A stretch of DNA of 13,406 bases, taken from positions 1 through 13,406 of the forward strand of contig JAADFC010000013.1 in the NCBI GenBank assembly GCA_013153105.1, given 5' to 3'. This document shows, piece after piece, positions 6,606-12,556 of this stretch (positions are counted from its first letter, which is position 1; every line of letters starts with the position of its first letter). The notes below the pieces were generated by a model. It was given only the letters and a program-made list of their open reading frames with translations, was not told where the DNA came from and ran no database searches. The translations under genes were made by a program, and so were the position numbers. This stretch comes from Thermoproteota archaeon. GTDB lineage: Archaea; Thermoproteota; Thermoprotei_A; Sulfolobales; Pyrodictiaceae.

Positions 6606-6621
6606 AGGGTGGATACACTGG
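6606..6621. repeat. 16-bp exact repeat, copy 2 (partner at 5662-5677)
   Basis: This is the same AGGGTGGATACACTGG as at 5662-5677. This copy is in non-coding DNA upstream of both TATA-like elements of the DUF2795 gene. It could be a protein-binding site or a remnant of a copied segment. Confidence 0.6.
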
Positions 6622-6833
6622 TACATCCACACCGGAAGCTAAGGCCCCAACACCCAGTACATTACAACGCATCTACATCCTTCTCTCAACTCTTCCAGCT
6701 TTCAAGACAAGCACGATACTGAGAAGCTCTACGGGCCGCAAACGGGTCCCTCAACACTGTGCCGGGCCGCGCCCACCAAGGCTCGCAGCCATACGCCCCC
6801 AACCGGGGTAAGGCAGCGCATACACTCCCCCAT

Positions 6834-7739
6834 CTAGAAGGCTGGGTTCACGAGAAAGGAAGCCGCCAGGAATACAGTGGTGGACACAGCCAGAAGTATA
6901 GCCAGGTACTTCGGCGCAAGCAGGAGAGTACCTTCTATAACTCTCGAGAGCACGGCCGCGGCCGCCGCCGCCACAATTAGAATCGAATAATAGTGGAGTC
7001 CCAGCAGCACACCCGGGTCGACCGCAACTATAGGGCCGCTGGGGAGCCGGAGACCGCTCATAGCTTCAACGAGACCCTGCACCACGCCAGCGGCTACGGC
7101 GTAGGTAAGCGAAGACAGCGCCACGACGAGCTTGTACTCGCCCAGCCTGCTCCGGACCGCTAGGCTAAGCCTTCGAGACTCTCTCGCGTATGCAGCCACG
7201 TTACCCACAACCCTAGCCGGGTCGCCGCCGGTTCTCGCCACTAGCACCGCGGCTCTTGCAAAGAGCCTGGCGCGACGGGGCAGCTGCCGGGCAGCCGCGT
7301 TGAAAGCCTCGGGGAGGCTGCCGGTCAGCTTGTAGAGCCTAGCAGCTCGTTCGAGAATCACGGAGAGGGGCGGAGCAGACATCTCCGCTGCTATCCTTAG
7401 CGCGTCGTAGCTATTGCCTGCCGAGGCAACTAGCCCCACGTAGGCGTCGAGAAACTCTGCGACCTGTCTATCAAGAGCCTCACGTAGGTCTACTATCTTC
7501 CGCAGGTAGAAGTGCAACGGCACGAGAGCTGCCACCAACGCGCCGCTCATAAATATTACAGTTCCACGGTCAACTGGTACGGGAACCAAGATGAAACGCT
7601 CGAACCTTATCTGCGGCGCGAGCCCCGGCGCCACTGCTTCAGCAATGACAGGGTAGCCAAGGAACCATACAAGCACAGCCGCTACCGAGACTAGCAGCGC
7701 AGCCACCAGGAGTAGACCATCACCCGGTGCAAGGGCCAC
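6834..7739 (-). CDS. Pilus assembly platform protein, TadC/GspF-like (second subunit)
   Basis: This is a 301-residue polytopic membrane protein. Hydrophobic segments lie at about residues 8-35 and 58-78. A cytoplasmic helical domain follows (about 82-200: AEFLDAYVGLVASAGNSYDALRI ... GSLPEAFNAAARQ ... ARTGGDPARVVGNVAAYARE). Three more hydrophobic segments complete the C-terminal part. The EFLDxxxxLVxxAGxxxxAL ... TGxxPxxV pattern is the T2SSF/TadC core. Such proteins sit in the membrane and interact with the secretion ATPase to extrude pilins. It begins with GTG 19 bases after the preceding platform gene; GGGGTGG and AGGAGG lie upstream on the minus strand. Together with the gene before it, this resembles the TadB/TadC pair rather than the single two-domain platform of archaellum ArlJ or Aap pili. 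No gene follows within 400 bases, so the operon seems to end here. Confidence 0.8.
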   Translation of the reverse strand: MALAPGDGLLLVAALLVSVAAVLVWFLGYPVIAEAVAPGLAPQIRFERFILVPVPVDRGTVIFMSGALVAALVPLHFYLRKIVDLREALDRQVAEFLDAYVGLVASAGNSYDALRIAAEMSAPPLSVILERAARLYKLTGSLPEAFNAAARQLPRRARLFARAAVLVARTGGDPARVVGNVAAYARESRRLSLAVRSRLGEYKLVVALSSLTYAVAAGVVQGLVEAMSGLRLPSGPIVAVDPGVLLGLHYYSILIVAAAAAAVLSRVIEGTLLLAPKYLAILLAVSTTVFLAASFLVNPAF

Positions 7740-7758
7740 GCTCAGCCACCCCGCCCTC

Positions 7759-8634
7759 CTATACTCTCACCTTAGAGACGATCATATCGGCCACTATGAT
7801 TGTCACAGCAGCTGTAACCGGCGTTGCCACAAAGACCGCCAGAAAGGCCGCCGTCTTGAAGCTGAGTGCTGGCAGCGGCTGAGCCGCTAGGAGAATGCCT
7901 AGCACAACTAACACTACAGGCACCATTACACTTAAGGCTATGAAGAACTCCATTAGCGTGCCGAGGCCATTAACCACTCTGTCCACCTGACTCTCAACGT
8001 TCAACAAGTACTCCTTGACAAGATTATCGACGACATCCACAAGCCCCGTGCCCGTCCTTGAAGCCTCAGCTAGAGATGCAAAGAGGCTTCTCAGGCTTTG
8101 GCTAGGGGTAAGCCAAGCCGCACCCTCGAGAACCACAGCAGGCTCGAAGCCTGCCCGCAGCCCCGAGGCGATATATTCAAGTTCTACCCGGAACTCCGGC
8201 AGGTCAGGCAACTCTTTATCGTACATGTCCAGTAGCGCTCCGCTTAGGGTAGAGCCTGCCGCCAGTCTCGCCGCCAGCCCGGCGGCGAAGAGGGGGAACC
8301 TGGGCTCCAGCAGCGCGCCACGGTTCCGATACACGACACGGGGCAACTGGGTAGCTGCAACAATCACCAGCATAGCCGCAGCTGCTGCAGCCAGCAGCGA
8401 GGCGGCCAAGGCCTCTATGACTGTCGCGCCCGATGCGTAGACATAGACGCCAACCACCGGCGCAGCCACGCCAGCAGCGGCTAGCAGTAACAGCTTCACC
8501 ATAGCCGCATAGCCCTCCAGACTCCCCGCAAGCCCCGAGCCTACAGTTTCCCTGGCTAACCCCGGGTTCAACGCAAGGAGAAGCCTTGCCGTCAGGGATG
8601 CGGGCTCTACGGCTAGCGGCCCTGGTATCCTCAC
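7759..8634 (-). CDS. Pilus assembly platform protein, TadB/GspF-like (first subunit)
   Basis: This is a 291-residue membrane protein. After a ~45-residue amphipathic N-terminus come two membrane segments (about 47-68 and 72-98). A cytoplasmic T2SSF domain follows (about 110-230: FPLFAAGLAARLAAGSTLSGAL ... LEYIASGLRAGFEPAVVLEG ... EASRTGTGLVDVVDNLVKEYL). Two C-terminal membrane segments end at KVRV. It would form half of the inner-membrane platform that couples the ATPase to filament assembly. The frame stays open upstream to 8736, but that would overlap the ATPase by 98 bases and adds an Arg/Cys/Ser-rich stretch unlike the rest. The GTG at 8634, four bases past the ATPase stop, is preferred. 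The tight spacing implies translational coupling. Confidence 0.8.
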   Translation of the reverse strand: MRIPGPLAVEPASLTARLLLALNPGLARETVGSGLAGSLEGYAAMVKLLLLAAAGVAAPVVGVYVYASGATVIEALAASLLAAAAAAMLVIVAATQLPRVVYRNRGALLEPRFPLFAAGLAARLAAGSTLSGALLDMYDKELPDLPEFRVELEYIASGLRAGFEPAVVLEGAAWLTPSQSLRSLFASLAEASRTGTGLVDVVDNLVKEYLLNVESQVDRVVNGLGTLMEFFIALSVMVPVVLVVLGILLAAQPLPALSFKTAAFLAVFVATPVTAAVTIIVADMIVSKVRV

Positions 8635-8638
8635 ACTC

Positions 8639-10321
8639 TCAGCGCCGGACAGCCTCCGGGAACTTGTACTGCCGCGCTCCACCCGCGAGCACCTCCCTAT
8701 ACACCTTCTCCGGGCTGCGCATGTAGCGGCGGACAAGTTCGTGGAGCTCCATCACCCCGAGGTTGCGCTCAGCCGCCCAGGATAGCACTGTCGCCCTCAT
8801 CTCAAGGTCTCGAACCACCGCCTCCGGGCTGGTGGCGAGGAGGTCAGCCACGCTCCTCACGAAGCTGCTCCCCGCGACGCCGAAGGAGGTCCACTCGTCG
8901 CGCTCCCTGCTCCAGCCGTAGAGGCGGCGGAGGATGATCTCGTCGCTCCGCGGGTCATACTCCGCGGCCTCGTCGAGCCTGACCACGCGGCGGAGCACCC
9001 TGCCGCCCCGCTCTATCCTCAGGATGTTCACGTACAGCTTAGCCGCCGCTATAAGGCTCTTAGGCACGTTCATAGGCGGCGAGGAGAGCCTCCGGATGAG
9101 AACCTCCGCACTCTCCGCGTGAACCGTCGTCAACCCGCCGTGGCCAGTGGCGAGAGCCTGGAAGAACGCGAAAGCCTCCCTGCTACGGATCTCGCCCACT
9201 ATAATAACGTCGGGCCTCATACGCAGCGCACTCTCAACCTGAGCTTGAAGCGTTACATTCTGCACCCCAGGCGCGTCGCTCAACCGTGTATGGAGCGCCG
9301 CCCAGTTCTCGTGGAACGGCAGGTAGATCTCCGGGGTATCCTCTATCGTGACAACCTTATACTCGGGAGGCAGCAGCATGGCAAGCGCGTTCAAAAGAGT
9401 GGTCTTCCCGCTCCCCGTAGGCCCGTAGATGACCACACCCTGCTTGTACTGCAGCGCAGCCCAGAGCAGCGCCGCGATACCCGGCTCCAGCGTCCTCCTC
9501 CGGAGAAGCTCCACGACCGTAAACGGCTCCGCGCGGAACTTACGTATCGTGAACCCGTGGCCACGCCTCGAAACAACATCCAACACTATATGTACACGGT
9601 ACCCCTCCGGGCGGAGCACACCCTCAACCACCGGCCGCGCGAGGCTCGGCTCAACACCCGCCCGGAGGGCAAGCTTCATCACAACCTTCTCCAGCTCCTC
9701 CCGGCTAGAGAACTGTATCTCTGTCGTGAGCCACTCGAACTCAGAGTGGTAGACGAACACAGGGGAGAAGAGGCCGTTACACGAGATATCCTCTATACGC
9801 GGGTCCCGCAGCAGCGGGTCCAGAACCCCATACCCCACAAGGTCCCTCGCCACATAATAGGCCGCGGACACGAGCACCTCCTCAAACCTAGCCCCCATCC
9901 GCTCCACACGCCTCCTCAGGCCCCTTCCCAATCGCCTCCCAAGCCTCAATACGGCCTCAATACCATCATCCAATTCATCAAGTTCCGAGAAACGGCGCAG
10001 AAGATCCAGACGGCCCAATATTACTGACATAAGCCTATCGTAAACCAGGCGCACAGCTCCATCAAACACTGGGCCGTTTACAACATAGTAACGTCGCCCA
10101 AACTCATCCTCTACAATCTGCGCCAGGACACGCGGGGTTTCGAGGATTACATACTCAGTAACAAGCCTCCGGCCGGGCGGCCTCGCGGCAGCCTCCGCCC
10201 CCGCAGCGGCAGCTGCACCCGAAACCCTCCCCGCAGCCTGCACCGCAGCAGAGTCGAGCGAAACACCAACCCCATCACCCACCCGCGCCGCCCGCCTCTC
10301 GCCGCCCATATCCGCCAGCAC
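8639..10321 (-). CDS. Type II/IV secretion (pilus assembly) ATPase, TadA/GspE-like
   Basis: This is a 560-residue hexameric-type secretion ATPase. The N-terminal ~55 residues are low-complexity Ala/Gly/Arg. An N-terminal domain follows, including LVGYGVLDPLLRDPRIEDI (about 165-183), the usual lead-in of this superfamily. Walker A is GPTGSGKTT (about 299-307), Walker B is RPDVIIVGEIRS (about 368-379) and the histidine box GLTTVHAES is at about 395-403. The C-terminal ~130 residues form an extension. It powers extrusion of type IV-like pilins through the adjacent TadB/TadC-like proteins at the cytoplasmic membrane. Length and layout fit archaeal pilus ATPases rather than a plain VirB11. The start is GTG; an ATG four codons in (10309) is an alternative and neither has a good SD. 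It stands first in a tight three-gene unit, 262 bases downstream of the pilin. Confidence 0.92.
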   Translation of the reverse strand: MLADMGGERRAARVGDGVGVSLDSAAVQAAGRVSGAAAAAGAEAAARPPGRRLVTEYVILETPRVLAQIVEDEFGRRYYVVNGPVFDGAVRLVYDRLMSVILGRLDLLRRFSELDELDDGIEAVLRLGRRLGRGLRRRVERMGARFEEVLVSAAYYVARDLVGYGVLDPLLRDPRIEDISCNGLFSPVFVYHSEFEWLTTEIQFSSREELEKVVMKLALRAGVEPSLARPVVEGVLRPEGYRVHIVLDVVSRRGHGFTIRKFRAEPFTVVELLRRRTLEPGIAALLWAALQYKQGVVIYGPTGSGKTTLLNALAMLLPPEYKVVTIEDTPEIYLPFHENWAALHTRLSDAPGVQNVTLQAQVESALRMRPDVIIVGEIRSREAFAFFQALATGHGGLTTVHAESAEVLIRRLSSPPMNVPKSLIAAAKLYVNILRIERGGRVLRRVVRLDEAAEYDPRSDEIILRRLYGWSRERDEWTSFGVAGSSFVRSVADLLATSPEAVVRDLEMRATVLSWAAERNLGVMELHELVRRYMRSPEKVYREVLAGGARQYKFPEAVRR

Positions 10322-10378
10322 CCTGCCGCCATCTAGAGACCTGCCCGGCCCCCACCCTAAGGCTGTACATGCGTAACC

Positions 10379-10486
10379 CTATTCCTCAACGATAGCCGTA
10401 AGCGAGCCCGGCCGGGCTACGCTCCCCCACAGTGCGTGATGCAGGCGGAGAACGCAGTAGTGTAGCACGCCAGCGGACACGTCCAT
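10379..10486 (-). CDS. Possible 35-residue leaderless small ORF before the pilus ATPase
   Basis: An ATG at 10486 opens a 35-codon frame ending at TAG 10381-10379. The frame is the same as that of the ATPase, whose start lies 19 codons beyond this stop. A minus-strand TTTTTTAAGTA lies about 32 bases upstream (centred near 10518). That would put a transcription start within about 6 bases of the ATG, as expected for a leaderless archaeal mRNA. The peptide has no recognisable motif. It could be a small leader peptide, the start of an ancestral longer ATPase, or chance. Confidence 0.25.
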   Translation of the reverse strand: MDVSAGVLHYCVLRLHHALWGSVARPGSLTAIVEE

Positions 10487-10512
10487 AGCCAACGGGCCCG
10501 CGGGCTACAGAA

Positions 10513-10523
10513 TACTTAAAAAA
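10513..10523 (-). promoter_or_regulatory. TTTTTTAAGTA element: ATPase operon TATA box or pilin terminator
   Basis: On the minus strand this AT run sits about 60 bases after the pilin stop and about 190 bases before the ATPase GTG. Its six T could end the pilin transcript (U-tract termination). TTTTAAGT could equally be a TATA box for the ATPase operon. Both roles may apply, which would explain how an abundant pilin can be expressed separately from low-abundance machinery. Confidence 0.45.
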
Positions 10524-10564
10524 GATGCCGAGCCGGTGGCCGCGTGGTTATCCGCAGACGCCCA

Positions 10565-10590
10565 CTACAGTTACTCGCTACAGTTACTCG
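10565..10590. repeat. 13-bp perfect tandem repeat at the pilin stop codon
   Basis: CTACAGTTACTCG occurs twice head to tail (10565-10577 and 10578-10590). In the pilin direction the first copy holds the last Glu codon and the TAA stop; the second copy lies just past the stop. It looks like a replication-slippage duplication. Confidence 0.8.
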
Positions 10591-11036
10591 CGGACTACTA
10601 GTATGTAGCTCGCCTCGACACCACTCTTAGTTACAGCCTTGATGATGTAGGGCCTACCTACTCCGAGAGTGGTGTTATTTATAGTCTCGTTCACCAGCTC
10701 GCCCGGCTTCAGGGTCGCGCTGATGTTGGTGTCCAGGCTGATTATTGTGCCGTTAACGGCGTCTATGACATATATGGCGTCAAGCTCTGTGGTAACTGTG
10801 CCTACATTGCGGACGTACACTTCGACGGCGCTTTCATTGTTGTCGTAGCCGACGCTCTCGATCTTTATTCTCTCATACAGCACGGGCTCCTGGGTCGGCT
10901 GGCTGCTCACTATACCGCTGACCCAGAGGTAGAGCAGTGCCGCCGTCGCTATCGCTATCACCACCAGAAGCGCCGTCGCCACCACAGGGCTTATACCGCG
11001 CAGCCCGCGCACAGCACCACACCCCCAATCCATCAC
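10584..11036 (-). CDS. Archaeal type IV pilin (class III signal peptide)
   Basis: This is a 150-residue pilin. A short basic leader ends in GLRG, followed at once by ISPVVATALLVVIAIATAALLYLWVSG, the archaeal pilin N-terminal domain. Cleavage by a PibD/EppA-type prepilin peptidase is expected after Gly14, before Ile15. The hydrophobic helix (about 15-40) forms the filament core. The remaining ~110 residues are beta-rich with six Asn-X-Ser/Thr sequons, suggesting a heavily N-glycosylated filament exterior. The start is GTG at 11036, directly followed by ATG at 11033; either could serve and no strong SD precedes them. It lies upstream of the ATPase and platform genes on the same strand but is separated from them by 262 bases. 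The prepilin peptidase is not in the window. It could be an adhesive pilin rather than an archaellin; the downstream genes argue for a pilus. Confidence 0.9.
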   Translation of the reverse strand: MMDWGCGAVRGLRGISPVVATALLVVIAIATAALLYLWVSGIVSSQPTQEPVLYERIKIESVGYDNNESAVEVYVRNVGTVTTELDAIYVIDAVNGTIISLDTNISATLKPGELVNETINNTTLGVGRPYIIKAVTKSGVEASYILVVRE

Positions 11037-11295
11037 ACGCGTCTACTTCCACGCGTAACCCCCGGGCCACTTCACTAATAACCCTTCCCACCTAGGAAAA
11101 TTTTGTATATTTTATACGCAATTAAGTTATATTTATACTTATAATGATAGATAAAATTATATCCGTATGAATTAGTAGCTAGTCATTTGTTCCTAATATA
11201 GGTCTCTTCAGCATTTCCACAAAGTATCTTGGAACTTAATACATAAGGACGTACAGGGACAGTAAGCTGCACATGGCGAAAGGGGGGGTAAGTTC
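11037..11295. promoter_or_regulatory. AT-rich divergent promoter region between pilin and secreted-protein gene
   Basis: There is no gene here. From about 11098 to 11170 the DNA is extremely AT-rich; only 8 of the 60 bases 11101-11160 are G or C. Several TATA-like strings occur on both strands, for example TATATTTTATAC near 11106-11117 and TTATATTTATAC near 11127-11138. One of these probably drives the pilin leftward. ACGCGT occurs twice near 11037-11057 in the pilin leader. The right part, 11171-11295, carries the promoter and SD of the plus-strand gene. The region also marks the left edge of the low-GC segment. Confidence 0.6.
11235..11288 (+). promoter_or_regulatory. Promoter and Shine-Dalgarno of the secreted-protein gene
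   Basis: CTTAATACAT at 11235-11244 is a plausible TATA box, putting the start of transcription near 11265. Seven consecutive G at 11282-11288 lie seven bases before the ATG at 11296 and fix that start. An ATG at 11273 is in another frame and stops after 18 codons. Confidence 0.45.
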
Positions 11296-12525
11296 ATGCA
11301 AGCAACAAGACTACTCATGGCTCTTCTGGTAGTACTTTCGCTATCAGCAATACTGACTGCAACAGCAGCATATACGCGGGCGAGCCCAGAGAGCGCCACC
11401 GACCTATCTACAACAAATGTGAAAAATAAGATTAAACTACTTACAGTCACAAACAATGATATGGCTCGAACACTACTTACCGACCTGCCGAGGGAGCCCG
11501 TAATACTGCTCATAGACCTTAGCAAGATTGACAGTGGCCTGGCAGCCAGCCTTATAAAAGTTCAGGCTAGAAAAGGACTTGTAGCTGCTCTCCTAGTCGG
11601 AAAAAGCACCGAATTAAAGCAAGTGCTGCAAGACGCAGGCATAAACGTGGTCGCAATACCAGAGAGAGCAATCAGACTAAGCAAGGATAACGGACGCATT
11701 ATCGAGTCTAAACACATTGAAGACCTCGCGCTTGGCATAATATACTACAACGGTAGAGTGAAATATTACTGGAGTATACACGATACCGGCTCCAAGCTAG
11801 CAAACAATATTGACAGCGTGTACTACAAAATGGCTGCTGACCTAGGCCGGATAATGCCTATCGATGAATTCGGTGTCCTAGCGCCTACTGGCGGAGACGT
11901 AGATATAGCGTTCGCTCAAGCAGACTCCACGTACATTGTGTACCCCTACGGCCAGCTCAGTATTCGTGATATAGTAGATGATCTAAATGACATCAACCCG
12001 AACTATCATTGGCGTTATTACCGCTTTAAATCGCAGATAATACCTGGCGCGATACTCTACAACTCTGGATGGCGAAACGCCGCCATAGTCAGCGAGATTG
12101 ATGTCGACTACTACACCCCACTAGGCTTCCTATCGGATTACGACCCCACAACAACAGCCGGCACAACTAGTGTAAGCGTCACGCTCAGCGTATCGGCCAG
12201 CGGCGATAGAGACGGGATAAGTCCCGGAGTTAGTCTAGCAGTGAGCTGGACCTACTCTATACCGGACGTTGTAGTTAGAGATCTAAGTGACTTCAGTCAA
12301 GAGATGGCCAAATGGATTCACTACATCAACCCTGCAGCGCTAGTTGGTGTATCAACGTATTTAGCAGAGCCGGGCGCCATATTCCGACTTCCAGAGGGTG
12401 GCACGTATTCATGGAAGACAGTCACGCTCGGGCAGTGGGCTAAGCTTAACTGCTTCTTAATATTCTGCAGCTGGGAGTATACAGACTTCTACGGACTCGA
12501 AATGACGTGGATTGTCAGTGGCTGA
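11296..12525 (+). CDS. Secreted protein of unknown family
   Basis: This is a 409-residue protein whose family I do not recognise. An N-terminal signal peptide (about residues 1-25, LLMALLVVLSLSAIL core, AxA-like end) indicates export. The first third (about 45-110) contains alternating strands and helices (EPVILLIDLSKI, GLVAALLVGKS, AGINVVAIPERA), suggesting a Rossmann-like alpha/beta domain, although no nucleotide-binding glycine motif is present. The last third (about 275-409) is Ser/Val/Thr-rich and looks beta-rich. It includes TSVSVTLSVSASG, a second SLAVSWTYSIPDV strand pair and a late CysX6Cys pair near residues 391-398. There is no C-terminal anchor, so the product is probably released or held by a partner. 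Codon use is much less GC-rich than in most of the window. It is divergent from the pilin; the anchored-protein gene follows after 31 bases and is probably co-transcribed. Confidence 0.7.
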   Translation: MQATRLLMALLVVLSLSAILTATAAYTRASPESATDLSTTNVKNKIKLLTVTNNDMARTLLTDLPREPVILLIDLSKIDSGLAASLIKVQARKGLVAALLVGKSTELKQVLQDAGINVVAIPERAIRLSKDNGRIIESKHIEDLALGIIYYNGRVKYYWSIHDTGSKLANNIDSVYYKMAADLGRIMPIDEFGVLAPTGGDVDIAFAQADSTYIVYPYGQLSIRDIVDDLNDINPNYHWRYYRFKSQIIPGAILYNSGWRNAAIVSEIDVDYYTPLGFLSDYDPTTTAGTTSVSVTLSVSASGDRDGISPGVSLAVSWTYSIPDVVVRDLSDFSQEMAKWIHYINPAALVGVSTYLAEPGAIFRLPEGGTYSWKTVTLGQWAKLNCFLIFCSWEYTDFYGLEMTWIVSG

Positions 12526-12556
12526 AGATAAGCACTCTAGCCAAGGGGATGCGGAT

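Larger units (their letters stand above)
6427..6833. other. 407-base intergenic region between the DUF2795 gene and the pilus operon
   Basis: No convincing gene is seen here. The strong SD of the DUF2795 gene is at 6433-6441 (minus). Two minus-strand TATA-like elements are present: TTTTAAGT around 6522-6529 and TTTTAAAGG around 6562-6570. The first would start a transcript near 6497, giving a leader of about 70 bases. Copy 2 of the 16-bp repeat is at 6606-6621. The stretch from 6480 to 6720 is less GC-rich than the flanking genes. The part from 6720 to 6833 is the 3' flank of the pilus operon; no clear U-tract was found there. No tRNA-like T-loop or cloverleaf was found. Confidence 0.6.

Noticed and set aside
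6490..6672. Cys-rich 60-codon minus-strand frame in the DUF2795 upstream region
   Set aside because: There is no SD, it overlaps both TATA-like elements and the 16-bp repeat, its composition is irregular and no Cys-spacing motif is recognisable. It is probably a chance frame.
8635..8736. Upstream extension of the TadB-like gene
   Set aside because: It would overlap the ATPase by 98 bases and encode an Arg/Cys/Ser-rich stretch unlike the protein. The GTG at 8634 fits operon spacing better.
9119..10027. 302-codon plus-strand frame opposite the secretion ATPase
   Set aside because: It is antisense to Walker A and Walker B coding sequence, compositionally biased and without a motif.
10625..10645. 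TGATGATG resembling a C/D-box sRNA C box
   Set aside because: It lies inside the pilin gene and no matching D, C' or D' boxes at the right spacing were found.
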